This document shows positions 43,003 through 51,564 of a stretch of 64,000 nucleotides of DNA, piece after piece. The stretch is from DASXRC01 sp036506795 (GTDB lineage: Bacteria > Actinomycetota > Actinomycetes > Mycobacteriales > Micromonosporaceae). The DNA lies in the NCBI GenBank assembly GCA_036506795.1, contig DASXRC010000228.1, positions 88,699-152,698 of the forward strand. Direction: 5' to 3'. Numbering within the stretch: the first letter of the stretch is position 1; the number at the start of each line of letters is the position of its first letter. The notes beneath the pieces are model-generated. The model ran no database searches. It had not been told where the DNA came from and saw nothing but the letters and a program-made list of their open reading frames with translations. The position numbers and the translations under genes were made by a program.

Positions 43003-44172
43003 TTGCGTCCACTCAGACGCGGTGATCACGGGCCCGCGGTGCGGGAGATCCGGGCCATTCTCGTGGGACTCGGCCTGCTCGTCCCCTCCGACCACGACGA
43101 ACGGGGGACATTCGACGCCGCGGCCGAGCGGGCCGTCCGCGCCTTTCAGCAGAGCCGCGGTCTCACCGTCGATGGCGCGGTGGGCGAGGAGACGTGGCGC
43201 GCCCTGGATGCCGCCCGCTGGCGCCTCGGGGCGCGGACGCTGTACCAGGCGGTCACCGAGCCGCTCGTCGGCGAGGACGTCCGGGCGCTGCAGGAGCGCC
43301 TGCTGGAGATGGGGTACGACGTGGGCCACGCCGACGCGGTCTACGGCGCCCGGACCGCCCGCGCGGTGGCCCAGTTCCAGCGGGAGGTCGGTCTGCCCCC
43401 GGATGGCGCGTGCGGCCCGCAGACGATGAACGCGCTGCGCCGACTGGCTCGCAAGGTGGTCGGCGGGCGGCCGCAATGGTTGCGCGAGGCGGAACGCTTC
43501 CGACAGTCCGGCCCCAACCTGGTCGGCAAGACCATCGTGATCGACCCGGGCCACGGGGCGTCGGATCCCGGCGTCATGGTGCCGGATGGACGGCTGCGCT
43601 GGACCGAAGCCGATCTTGCTTTCGATCTGTCCGCCCGGCTGGAGGGTCGGCTGGGCGCCCTCGGCATGCGGGTGCACCTGACCCGGGGTCCGGCGCCGGC
43701 GGCACCCGTGTCCGACCGGGCGCGAGCCCAGCTAGCAAACGACCTCGGCGCCGACCTGCTCATCTCGATCCACATCGACGGACACGCGAACCCGGCGGCC
43801 GACGGCGTCGCGACGTACCACTACGGCACCGACAGCGGCGTCGCCTCGACAGTGGGCGAGCGCCTCGCCGGCCTCGTGCAGCGGGAGATCGTCGCGCGCA
43901 CCGGACTGCGCAACTGCCAGACCCACGCGAAGAGCTGGGACCTGCTCCGCCTGACCCGTATGCCCGCGGTCCGGGTGGACGTCGGCTACCTCACCTCGCC
44001 GGTGGACCGGGCCCGGTTGATCGATCCGCTCACGCGCGAACGCGTGGTCGAGGCCATCGTCGCTGCCGTGCAGCGCATGTACTTTCCGGTCGACCAGGAC
44101 GTGACGACCGGCTCCATCGACGTACGGCGGCTGCGGGCGGTCATCGCAGCGGGCGCCGCCGAGGTGGCGTAG
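43003..44172 (+). CDS. cwlM: CwlM-like peptidoglycan-binding/amidase_3 protein
   Basis: A 389-residue cytoplasmic protein without a signal peptide. Two peptidoglycan-binding repeats (RGDHGPAVREIRAILVGLGL; GEDVRALQERLLEMGYDVGH) precede an amidase_3 domain with metal ligands in IDPGHGASDPG and LLISIHIDGHANPAADG. The position of the catalytic glutamate near the end is aspartate (VRVDVGYLTSP). In mycobacteria, CwlM is not an amidase but activates MurA when phosphorylated; the same role is likely here. The TTG start at 43003 has GGAGG 7 bases upstream. Neighbours trxA and parB match Rv3915. Confidence 0.85.
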   Translation: MRPLRRGDHGPAVREIRAILVGLGLLVPSDHDERGTFDAAAERAVRAFQQSRGLTVDGAVGEETWRALDAARWRLGARTLYQAVTEPLVGEDVRALQERLLEMGYDVGHADAVYGARTARAVAQFQREVGLPPDGACGPQTMNALRRLARKVVGGRPQWLREAERFRQSGPNLVGKTIVIDPGHGASDPGVMVPDGRLRWTEADLAFDLSARLEGRLGALGMRVHLTRGPAPAAPVSDRARAQLANDLGADLLISIHIDGHANPAADGVATYHYGTDSGVASTVGERLAGLVQREIVARTGLRNCQTHAKSWDLLRLTRMPAVRVDVGYLTSPVDRARLIDPLTRERVVEAIVAAVQRMYFPVDQDVTTGSIDVRRLRAVIAAGAAEVA

Positions 44173-44179
44173 GCCCGAC

Positions 44180-44833
44180 TCAGAGCATCGACCGGGTCGC
44201 CGGGCGGACCGGGCGGAGCAGGCTCTCCGGGCTCATCGAGCCGAGCAGCTTCTCCAGCGCGTACTCCACATCGGACTTCCAGGACAGCGCCGTGCGCAGT
44301 TCGAGGCGGAGTCGCGGATAGCGTGGATGCGGGCGGATAGTCTTGAACCCGACGGATAGGAAGAAATCGGCAGGAGCCAGGCACCCGTCGGCCTCGCCCG
44401 CCTCGCCGAACTTGGCGTCCCCGAACGCCTCGATCGCCTTGATGCCCCGCTTGGTCAAGTCCCGGGCGACGCCCTGGACGAGCATGCGGCCGAGCCCACC
44501 CCCGGCGAACGCGGTGACCACGTGGGCATTCATCAGCAACACCGCGTCGGCCGACACCGGAGAGGTGGGGAACGCGCTCGACCGCGGAACGTACGCGGGC
44601 GGGGCGTACAGCACGAAGCCGGCGGGCATGCCGTCCGCGTACGCGAGCTTGCCGCACGACCCCCACTCGAGCAGCGTCTGCGAGACCCAGGCCTCCTTCT
44701 CGAGGCCGGGATCGCCGACCGCGCACGCGCGCTCGGCGGCGACCGGATCAAGCTCCCAGAACACGCACTGCCGGCAGGGCCGGGGTAGATCTTCAAGTGT
44801 GTCGAGTGTCAGGTTGACCAGGCGTCGCGACAT
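44180..44833 (-). CDS. GNAT-type acetyltransferase (Rv3916c-like)
   Basis: A 217-residue protein. The N-terminal segment has paired cysteines (RPCRQCVFWELDP) before the GNAT fold. Segments include LEWGSCGKLAYADGMPAGFV and the acyl-CoA loop AFAGGGLGRMLVQGVARDL. Its place between cwlM and parAB matches Rv3916c. The acceptor is unknown. It converges with cwlM (7-bp gap). Confidence 0.8.
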   Translation of the reverse strand: MSRRLVNLTLDTLEDLPRPCRQCVFWELDPVAAERACAVGDPGLEKEAWVSQTLLEWGSCGKLAYADGMPAGFVLYAPPAYVPRSSAFPTSPVSADAVLLMNAHVVTAFAGGGLGRMLVQGVARDLTKRGIKAIEAFGDAKFGEAGEADGCLAPADFFLSVGFKTIRPHPRYPRLRLELRTALSWKSDVEYALEKLLGSMSPESLLRPVRPATRSML

Positions 44834-45125
44834 TGACCGATCCAAGGTAGGCAGGACCTGGCTGGGCAAGGCAGCCCATCCGGGAGATGCACGGACGCCC
44901 TTCCGTACAACCCGGCCAGACGATGGTACGCCGAGACCTCGCGTCCGGGGAGGGGGTTGGGACAGTTCGACCCCCGGTGTGATGCCTTGTGGACCGGATG
45001 GTGGACACCGTCGGATTGCCGTCCGTGCCGATCGACGGTACCGACTACGCTCGACGGACCGCAGTCGCCGCGAGGGAGGGCTGAATGAGCACCCCGCTTC
45101 GCTCACCGTTCCGCAGGGTCCCCGC
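44834..45125. other. Divergent intergenic region
   Basis: About 290 bp between the divergent GNAT and aminotransferase genes. It holds one short coupled uORF (45085-45129). A TACGCT -10-like word lies near 45047, with no acceptable -35. Nothing else was recognised. Confidence 0.45.
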
Positions 45126-45129
45126 ATGA
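45085..45129 (+). CDS. Putative 14-residue uORF coupled to aminotransferase gene
   Basis: ATG with 14 codons (MSTPLRSPFRRVPA) ending in a TGA that overlaps the aminotransferase start as ATGA. GAGGGAGGG sits just upstream, whereas the aminotransferase ATG itself has only a weak site. It would feed ribosomes to the downstream gene. No homology is possible at this size. Confidence 0.35.
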   Translation: MSTPLRSPFRRVPA

Positions 45130-46445
45130 GTGGCACCACGCTCGACGACTACACCGACCGGTACGCCGCGCGGGTGGGTGGGATGACCGCCTCCGAGATC
45201 CGTGCCCTCTTCGCCGTCGCCAGCCGGCCCGAGGTCGTCTCCCTCGCCGGCGGCGCCCCGTACGTGGCCGCGCTGCCGCTTGACGCGGTCGGCGAGATGC
45301 TCGCCCGACTCGGCAGCGAGCACGGCGCGAGCACCCTGCAGTACGGCATCGGCCAGGGCACCCTCGAACTGCGCGAACGGATCTGCGAGGTGATGGCGCT
45401 TGCCGGCATCGACGTGTCGAGCGGCGCGTCCGTCGACGACGTGGTGGTGACGGTCGGCGGCCAGCAGGCCCTGGACCTCGTCGCCCGGCTGTTCCTCGAC
45501 CCCGGTGACGTCGTGCTGGCCGAGGGCCCGACGTACGTCGGCGCGCTCGGGGTCTTCCAGGCCGCCGAGGCCAGGGTGGTCCACGTCGCGATGGACGACG
45601 ACGGGTTGATTCCCGAGGCGCTCGAGCAGGCCATCGGCGAGGTGGCGCGAGCCGGCAAGCGGGCGAAGTTCCTCTACACGATCCCCACCTACCAGAACCC
45701 GGCCGGCGTAACGCTCGCAGACGATCGGCGCGAGCGTGTGTTGGACATCTGCGAGCGCGCCGGTCTCCTCGTCGTCGAAGACGACCCCTACGGCCAGCTG
45801 GGCTTCGACGGCGACGCCCCGGCCCCGCTGCGGGCGCGCCGTAGGGACGGCGTGTTCTACCTGAGTACGTTCTCCAAGACCTTCGCGCCAGGCTTCCGGG
45901 TTGGCTGGATCCTCGCCCCGCACGCGGTACGCGAGAAGCTGGTCATCGCGACCGAGGCGCAGATCCTCTGCCCGAGCGCGTTCGCCCAGGCGGCCGTCAC
46001 GGCGTACCTGAGCACGATGCCGTGGCGGGAGCAGCTCAAGACGTACCGCGAGATCTATCGCCAACGGCGCGACGCGCTCCTCGGCGCGCTCGCGGACCTC
46101 ATGCCCGGCGGCACGACGTGGACGCGGCCGAGCGGTGGGCTGTTCGTCTGGGCGACGCTGCCCGGCGGGGTGGACGCGAAGGCGATGATGCCGCGGGCGA
46201 TCGCGGCGCGGGTGGCGTACGTGCCGGGCACCGGCTTCTACGCCGACGGGTCCGGCGCCGAGCACCTCCGGCTGAACTTCTCGTTTCCGCCGCCGGAGCG
46301 CATCCGCGAGGGCGTGCGGCGGCTCGCCGGCGTGGTCGAGCAGGAGATGGCGCTGCGGTCGGTGTTTGGGGACGTCGGGGCTGCGGCGCCCGGCGCACGC
46401 CGCGCGCGGCCCGGTGCCGACGTTCCCGGTCCAGACTTGGCATGA
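45126..46445 (+). CDS. PLP-dependent aminotransferase (class I/II, LysN/MocR-like without HTH)
   Basis: A 439-residue protein. Fold-type I motifs: QYGIGQGTLELRERICEVM, TVGGQQALDLVARLFLDPGD, the asparagine/proline block TIPTYQNPAGVTL, DDPYGQL and the PLP-lysine loop STFSKTFAPGFRVGW, then RLNFSFPPPERIREGVRRLA. It lacks the N-terminal GntR domain of MocR proteins. It resembles 2-aminoadipate/valine-type aminotransferases; substrate not predicted. It is followed at once by a Ddl-like gene, which suggests a D- or L-amino-acid role. Confidence 0.85.
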   Translation: MSGTTLDDYTDRYAARVGGMTASEIRALFAVASRPEVVSLAGGAPYVAALPLDAVGEMLARLGSEHGASTLQYGIGQGTLELRERICEVMALAGIDVSSGASVDDVVVTVGGQQALDLVARLFLDPGDVVLAEGPTYVGALGVFQAAEARVVHVAMDDDGLIPEALEQAIGEVARAGKRAKFLYTIPTYQNPAGVTLADDRRERVLDICERAGLLVVEDDPYGQLGFDGDAPAPLRARRRDGVFYLSTFSKTFAPGFRVGWILAPHAVREKLVIATEAQILCPSAFAQAAVTAYLSTMPWREQLKTYREIYRQRRDALLGALADLMPGGTTWTRPSGGLFVWATLPGGVDAKAMMPRAIAARVAYVPGTGFYADGSGAEHLRLNFSFPPPERIREGVRRLAGVVEQEMALRSVFGDVGAAAPGARRARPGADVPGPDLA

Positions 46446-47452
46446 TCTCTCACATGGGTACGCGGACGGCGTCGACGGGTTCGGGCGGAGCCACCGCCGA
46501 GCCGCGGGTGCTGGTGCTCGCCGGTGGACTCTCGTACGAGCGGGACGTCTCGCTCCGCTCCGGCCGACGCGTGCTCGACGCGCTCCACGCCATCGGAATC
46601 GAGGCGGAGACCCGGGATGCGGACGTGGCACTGCTGCCGGCGTTGCTGGCGGACCCGCCGGACGCGGTGGTGATCGCATTGCACGGCGCCACCGGCGAGG
46701 ACGGCTCGCTGCGCGGCGTCCTGGACCTGTGCGACGTGCCGTACGTCGGCTGTGACGCGCGATCGGCCCGGTTGGCGTGGGACAAGCCCTCGGCGAAGAC
46801 GGTTCTCCGCGAAGCTGGTCTGCCGACGCCGGACTGGGTCGCGCTGCCACACGACCGGTTCTCCGAGCTCGGCGCGGTGGCGGTGCTGGACCGAATCGTG
46901 GACCGGCTCGGCCTGCCGGTGATGGTGAAGCCGGCCCAGGGCGGATCGGGCCTCGGCGCCGCCGTCGTCCGCGACGCGTCGGCCCTGCCGGCAGCGATGG
47001 TCGGCTGCTTCGCGTACGACTCGACCGCGCTGGTCGAGCGCTACGTGGCGGGGGTTGACATCGCGGTGTCGATCGTGGACCTGGGGGACGGACCAGTGGC
47101 GCTGCCCGCCGTTGAGATAGTCCCTCGCAACGGGGTGTACGACTACGCGGCCCGATACACCGCCGGCCTGACCACGTGGCACACCCCGGCCCGATTGGCT
47201 CCGGACGTCGCGGCCCGGGTCGCGGAGACGGCGCTCGCCGCACACACGGTGCTCGGGCTGCGGGACCTGTCCCGCGCCGACCTCATCGTGGATGCCGACG
47301 GCGCTCCACACGTGCTCGAGGTGAACGTCGCCCCCGGCATGACCGAGACCTCGCTATTGCCGCTGGCGGTGCAGGCGGCCGGAATGGACCTCGGCAAGGT
47401 GCTCGCGACGCTCGTCGCCCGGGCCGCCGCCCGGCGCCCGGTCCCCGGCTAG
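46442..47452 (+). CDS. D-alanine-D-alanine ligase-like ATP-grasp protein
   Basis: A 336-residue protein. The N-terminal domain begins VLVLAGGLSYERDVSLRSGR; ATP-grasp features are LHGATGEDGSLRGVLDLCDV, VMVKPAQGGSGLGAAVVRD, ERYVAGVDIAVSIVDL and the metal-ligand end VLEVNVAPGMTETSLLPLAV. These match Ddl enzymes, but this is likely a second Ddl-like gene rather than the dedicated wall enzyme usually found elsewhere. The ATG overlaps the aminotransferase stop (ATGA); an alternative ATG four codons later is possible. Confidence 0.75.
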   Translation: MISHMGTRTASTGSGGATAEPRVLVLAGGLSYERDVSLRSGRRVLDALHAIGIEAETRDADVALLPALLADPPDAVVIALHGATGEDGSLRGVLDLCDVPYVGCDARSARLAWDKPSAKTVLREAGLPTPDWVALPHDRFSELGAVAVLDRIVDRLGLPVMVKPAQGGSGLGAAVVRDASALPAAMVGCFAYDSTALVERYVAGVDIAVSIVDLGDGPVALPAVEIVPRNGVYDYAARYTAGLTTWHTPARLAPDVAARVAETALAAHTVLGLRDLSRADLIVDADGAPHVLEVNVAPGMTETSLLPLAVQAAGMDLGKVLATLVARAAARRPVPG

Positions 47453-47461
47453 GCGGCGACT

Positions 47462-48136
47462 CTACGGGTTCTCCGCCGCGACCACGGACGCCTCGGCGTC
47501 GTCGGCTGCGTCCCCACCCCTCGCGTCCGGGCCGGCCGAGTTGAACCGGGCCGGCGCCTTCCACTCGATGCGAGGTGGCTCAGCGAGCGGGCGGCCGCCG
47601 AACTCGGCCAGCCACGCGGCGATCAGCGCGAGGTTCTCCCGCCACTGCGCCTCGGGGACCGGCGGGAGGATGTCGTCCCATAGCGACAGGAACGTTCCGC
47701 GCAGCTGCAGTCGGCCGGCCGGGCGGGCGAGGAACCAGAGGTGCAGGTGGGCCGAGCCATCGCCCCATCGGTTGACGTGCACCCGCGCCACGCCGTCGAG
47801 AGACCGGATCGCGCGCTCAAGTCTCACCGTCATCACGCCGAGCTCGGCAGCGAGCAGGTTCGGTAGGTCGCCAAGGTCGAGGTGCGACCGCGACTCGAGG
47901 ATCAGTACCATCGGCAGGCCGGTCGGGCGGTCCATGGCGCGGACGCGCCACCGCTCGCTCACCCAAATGTAGGCGTTGTCCGACGCGTTGCAAGCGGTGC
48001 AGTCGGCGGCGTCCTGGCCGGCGCGCGGTGGCTCCTCGGCCACCGGCTCATCGAGTTTCTTGACTCGAATGTCGCCCTCAAAGGGGAACGAGGGCCATTT
48101 CGTGAAGTCCGGAAGCGGCGTGGGGGTGTTGGGCAC
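47462..48136 (-). CDS. HIT-like hypothetical protein
   Basis: A 224-residue soluble protein. The central part reads VNRWGDGSAHLHLWFLARPA, resembling the HIT active-site histidine pattern but with the third histidine replaced by tryptophan. A CTACNASDNAYIWVSERW segment has a CxxC pair. The C-terminal half is helix-rich and Ala/Trp-containing. It is common near parB in this family of bacteria by my recollection. A nucleotide-binding or AP4A-hydrolase-like role is possible but weakly supported. Confidence 0.55.
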   Translation of the reverse strand: MPNTPTPLPDFTKWPSFPFEGDIRVKKLDEPVAEEPPRAGQDAADCTACNASDNAYIWVSERWRVRAMDRPTGLPMVLILESRSHLDLGDLPNLLAAELGVMTVRLERAIRSLDGVARVHVNRWGDGSAHLHLWFLARPAGRLQLRGTFLSLWDDILPPVPEAQWRENLALIAAWLAEFGGRPLAEPPRIEWKAPARFNSAGPDARGGDAADDAEASVVAAENP

Positions 48137-48218
48137 GGACCGACCCTAAACCTCGTCCGGCGCCTATGTCGTCCCCGGTTCGGACGCATCCGCAAAGGAC
48201 GCATCGAGCCATTTCCGG

Positions 48219-48297
48219 CTGTCCACAGCGGTTGTCCACAGTCGGCCCTCGCCGGGCCGAATCCCCCTGCGCGGCAAGCGGTTCGGGCTGTGGATAA
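48219..48297. promoter_or_regulatory. Cluster of three DnaA boxes
   Basis: CTGTCCACA (48219-48227), TTGTCCACA (48232-48240) and TGTGGATAA (48289-48297, reverse of TTATCCACA). Two are perfect consensus and one has a single mismatch. They lie about 6-8 kb from oriC. Confidence 0.65.
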
Positions 48298-48347
48298 CGG
48301 GCGCCGGCGACGGCGCCGAGCCGCCGCGCGAGCGTCCTCGGGACGAT

Positions 48348-48361
48348 GTTTCACGTGAAAC
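48348..48361. other. parS site 1
   Basis: The 14-bp palindrome GTTTCACGTGAAAC, exact core of the bacterial parS consensus, 49 bp beyond the parB stop codon. ParB would load here and spread. Confidence 0.92.
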
Positions 48362-48409
48362 GATGGCGCCCGAGATCCGTCCCGGGACGCCCTCGATCGG
48401 CGGATGCGC

Positions 48410-49399
48410 CTACGCGGTGGCGTCCTGCGGGGCGTCCAGACCTATGATTCCGACGATGCGTTCGAGGTCATCGACCGTCGCGAACTCGATCGTGATCCTC
48501 CCCTTGCTCCGTCCAATGTCGACCTTGACCCTCGTGTCGAAGCGATCGGAGAGTCGGTCGGCCAGGTCGGACAGGGCAGGGGCGTGCGGCTTGGGCCGGC
48601 GTCGCACACCGCCCGACTTTCTCATCGGGCCATCGGTGGCGGCCAGGGCGACAAGTTCCTCCGTCGCTCGGACCGAGAGCCCCTCGGCGACGATGCGGTG
48701 GGCAAGCTCCTCCTGCGACTCGGGGTCCTCGAGCCCGAGCAGCGCGCGAGCGTGGCCTGCCGAGATCACGCCGGCCGCGACCCGGCGCTGCACCTGCGCC
48801 GGGAGGTTCAGCAGCCGGATCGTGTTGGAGATCTGGGGACGACTGCGGCCGATGCGGCGGGCCAGCTCGTCATGCGTGGCGCCGAACTCCTCCAGCAGCT
48901 GCTGGTACGCGGCCGCCTCCTCCAACGGGTTGAGGTTCGCGCGGTGGATGTTCTCCATCAGCGCGTCGCGTAGCATCGCGTCGTCGCGAGTGTCACGGAT
49001 GATGGCTGGGATCGTGGCCCGGTCGACGGCCTGGGCGGCGCGCCAACGCCGCTCGCCCATGACGACCTCGTACTTGTCCCTCCCGAGCTCGCGCACGACG
49101 ATCGGCTGGAGAAGGCCCACCTCGCGAATCGACGAGGTCAGCTCCTCCATTGACTCCTCGTCGAAGGCCTGACGCGGCTGCCTCGGGTTCGGCACGATGG
49201 CCGAGACCGGGATCTCCGCGAACCGGGCACCCGGTACCGGAGCAAGTTCCATGCCCGCGTGGACCGCGGCGGCCTCGGCAGCGGCGGCCACCATCGCGAC
49301 CGGCGTATGCCTCTCGATGGCGGCCGCACCGTCCGCCGGGGCGGTCGGGATCAGCGCCCCGAGCCCTCGGCCCAGGCCGCCCCGTGGACGGCTCTTCAT
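48410..49399 (-). CDS. parB: Chromosome-partitioning protein ParB
   Basis: A 329-residue protein. The N-terminus has the ParA-interaction segment GLGRGLGALIPTA, then an Ala-rich linker. The ParB CTPase/DNA-binding core includes PNPRQPRQAFDEESMEEL, GERRWRAAQ and MENIHRANLNPLEEAAAYQQ; the HTH reads RIGRSRPQISNTIRLLNLP. A C-terminal dimerisation region follows (KVDIGRSKGRITIEF). It binds parS and loads SMC. It overlaps parA by 4 bp (ATGA). Confidence 0.95.
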   Translation of the reverse strand: MKSRPRGGLGRGLGALIPTAPADGAAAIERHTPVAMVAAAAEAAAVHAGMELAPVPGARFAEIPVSAIVPNPRQPRQAFDEESMEELTSSIREVGLLQPIVVRELGRDKYEVVMGERRWRAAQAVDRATIPAIIRDTRDDAMLRDALMENIHRANLNPLEEAAAYQQLLEEFGATHDELARRIGRSRPQISNTIRLLNLPAQVQRRVAAGVISAGHARALLGLEDPESQEELAHRIVAEGLSVRATEELVALAATDGPMRKSGGVRRRPKPHAPALSDLADRLSDRFDTRVKVDIGRSKGRITIEFATVDDLERIVGIIGLDAPQDATA

Positions 49400-50601
49400 G
49401 CCTCGCCTCCCGCCTTCGCGCCACGCACCGCGATCTCCTGGGCGGCCTCGAAGTAGCTCGTGGCCCCCCGCGAACCGGGGTCGTAGGTCATCACCGACTG
49501 CCCGTAGCTCGGTGCCTCCGAGACTCGGACATTGCGCGGAATGACCGCCTGCAGCACCTTGTCCCCGAAGTGGTTCCGGACATCCTGCTCGACCGCGTCC
49601 GCCAGGCGGGTCCTCCGGTCGTACATCGTCAACACGATCGTCGAGACGTCCAGCGTCGGGTTGAGGTGAGCCTTCACCAGGTTGATGTTGTTGAGCAGTT
49701 GGTTGAGGCCCTCCAACGCGTAGTACTCGCACTGGATCGGAATCAGCACCTCCTGCGCCGCCACGAGTGCGTTCACGGTCAGCAGCCCAAGCGACGGCGG
49801 GCAGTCGATGAACACGTAGTCGTACGGCTCGGGGTTGCCGGTGAGCGCGCGGCTGAGGCGCGACTCCCGGGCCACCACGGAGACTAGTTCGATCTCGGCG
49901 CCGGCCAGGTCGATCGTCGCGGGCACACAGGAGAGGTTCGGGATGCCCTCGACCGGCTGGATCACGTCGGCGAGAGGCACGCCGTCGATCAGGCAGTCGT
50001 AAACGTCGGGGATACCAGCGTGGTGAGGAACATTTAAGCCAGTCGATGCGTTGCCCTGCGGATCAAGGTCCATCACGAGCACGCGGTTGCCGTGCAGGGC
50101 GAGCGCCACCGCCAGGTTCACCGCCGTGGTTGTCTTGCCCACGCCGCCCTTCTGGTTCGCCACGCAGATGATCCGCGGCCGGGCGGGGCGAGGCATCGTT
50201 ATCTCGCCACTCGGATTCAAGATCTGCACTGCCCGCTTCGCCTCCATGGCCAACGGGGGATCGTCCTCGTCCCGCGCCGGTGTTTCACGTGAAACGCGGG
50301 CATCCGTGGGCCTGCCGTCGGGGGAGCCGGCGCGGGTCGCAGGCGGAGCGTCCGTGGTCTGGACGCGCGCCGTCCCGACGGCCGCGGTGGGGGAGGGCGG
50401 CCTCGCGGCGCTCACGTCCGCCGTGGGATCCGTACGCGGCTTGGGCACCGTGGAGTCTGCGGGCGGCGGCCCCGCCTGAGCCAAGGGGTTGTCGACCGGG
50501 TGGCGACCGAGCTCCGTCTCATGGGTAACCGGGGAACCCGCCGCCCACACCCCCGCCTCAAAGGTCAACCGTTGATCGGCGTATCTACCGTGGTCCTGCA
50601 C
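49396..50601 (-). CDS. parA: Chromosome-partitioning ATPase ParA
   Basis: A 401-residue protein if the GTG at 50599-50601 (AGGGA upstream) is the start. The N-terminal ~145 residues are Pro/Ala/Thr-rich and disordered, and include VSRET, encoded by a parS site. The ATPase follows with ICVANQKGGVGKTTTAVN, DLDPQGNASTGLNVP, IDCPPSLGLLTVNAL and YDRRTRLADAVEQDVR. It moves ParB-bound origins. Start choice is the main doubt; the core begins near MPRPARPR. Confidence 0.92.
   Translation of the reverse strand: MQDHGRYADQRLTFEAGVWAAGSPVTHETELGRHPVDNPLAQAGPPPADSTVPKPRTDPTADVSAARPPSPTAAVGTARVQTTDAPPATRAGSPDGRPTDARVSRETPARDEDDPPLAMEAKRAVQILNPSGEITMPRPARPRIICVANQKGGVGKTTTAVNLAVALALHGNRVLVMDLDPQGNASTGLNVPHHAGIPDVYDCLIDGVPLADVIQPVEGIPNLSCVPATIDLAGAEIELVSVVARESRLSRALTGNPEPYDYVFIDCPPSLGLLTVNALVAAQEVLIPIQCEYYALEGLNQLLNNINLVKAHLNPTLDVSTIVLTMYDRRTRLADAVEQDVRNHFGDKVLQAVIPRNVRVSEAPSYGQSVMTYDPGSRGATSYFEAAQEIAVRGAKAGGEA
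50282..50295. other. parS site 2 (inside parA)
   Basis: A second perfect GTTTCACGTGAAAC lies within the disordered N-terminal coding part of parA (encoding VSRET), about 1.9 kb from site 1. Confidence 0.92.
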
Positions 50602-50777
50602 CGTGTCATCCCTGCCCGCTTCGGATGGGTACGCCGCCTGCGCGTCCGGCTCACACTACCGACGCGCGGCCAGCCTACGGCCGCTGCATGGGCGAGGCTA
50701 CCGATGGACGGCGGCAGCGTCGCATTCGACACGACGCGCGCTCCGGACAAACCGGGGAAGTTCGGCCAGTCTCCCCG

Positions 50778-51554
50778 TCATCCACGCCGTCGGGAACCTC
50801 CGCGTGCGGCACGACCGTCCGAAGTGGACCCACCCGGTAGCCGTGGCGCGCGGCGCGCGGTGCTGGGCCTGGCGGCTGCCACATCGCGCGCTCTGATGAT
50901 CTCCACGACGGTTGCCGGCGGATCGACCAGGCCAACGCCGCATCGCCGGATGACTGGCGTTGCGCCCCCGAGGCGGCGGATAGCGTCGCGGTGGCCGACC
51001 ACCTCCTCCGCGGCACTCGCGCCCTTCAGCGCGAGCAGCCGTCCGCCCCGTGCGACGAGCGGCAGGCACCAAGCGGCGAGCCGGTCCAGGGGCGCGACGG
51101 CTCGGGCGGTAACGACATCGGCGGGCACGACGGCACCGGCGAGCTCCTCGGCGCGGGCCCGGAGGACGCTCACCCGGGACGCCAGGTCGAGCGTCGTCAC
51201 CGCCTCAGCGAGGAACGCGGCCCGCCGGGCCATCGGCTCGACCAGAACGACCGCGAGGTCGGGACGAGCGATCGCTAGGACGATGCCGGGCAAACCAGCG
51301 CCTGATCCCACGTCCACGACAGAAGCGTCCTTTGGGATGAGTTCGCCGACGACCGCGCAGTTCAACAGGTGCCGTTCCCAGATCCGCGGTGCCTCACGAG
51401 GCCCGATCAGCCCGCGGACCACGCCCTCGGTGGCGAGCAGATCGGCGTACGCGACGGCGGCCGGCAGCGCCGGGCCGAAGACGCGCCGCGCCGCCGCGGC
51501 CAACTCGGGTGCCAGCCGCGAACCGCCGCCCACCGGATCGAGGGAGCCGGTCAC
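50778..51554 (-). CDS. rsmG: 16S rRNA (guanine527-N7)-methyltransferase RsmG
   Basis: A 258-residue protein from the GTG at 51552-51554. SAM-binding motifs VVDVGSGAGLPGIVLAIARPD, LVEPMARRAAFLAEAV, the VVTARAVAPL block and LALKGASAAEEV match RsmG (GidB). A preceding segment holds IWERHLLNCAVVGELI. It methylates G527 of 16S rRNA. It starts 10 bp after jag, in the conserved yidC-jag-rsmG order. Confidence 0.93.
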   Translation of the reverse strand: MTGSLDPVGGGSRLAPELAAAARRVFGPALPAAVAYADLLATEGVVRGLIGPREAPRIWERHLLNCAVVGELIPKDASVVDVGSGAGLPGIVLAIARPDLAVVLVEPMARRAAFLAEAVTTLDLASRVSVLRARAEELAGAVVPADVVTARAVAPLDRLAAWCLPLVARGGRLLALKGASAAEEVVGHRDAIRRLGGATPVIRRCGVGLVDPPATVVEIIRARDVAAARPSTARRAPRLPGGSTSDGRAARGGSRRRG

Positions 51555-51564
51555 GTGTCCGGGG

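Larger units (their letters stand above)
48137..48409. other. Intergenic with DnaA boxes and parS
   Basis: About 270 bp downstream of parB and upstream of the HIT-like gene. It carries three strong DnaA-box matches and one parS site. No ORF. Confidence 0.7.
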
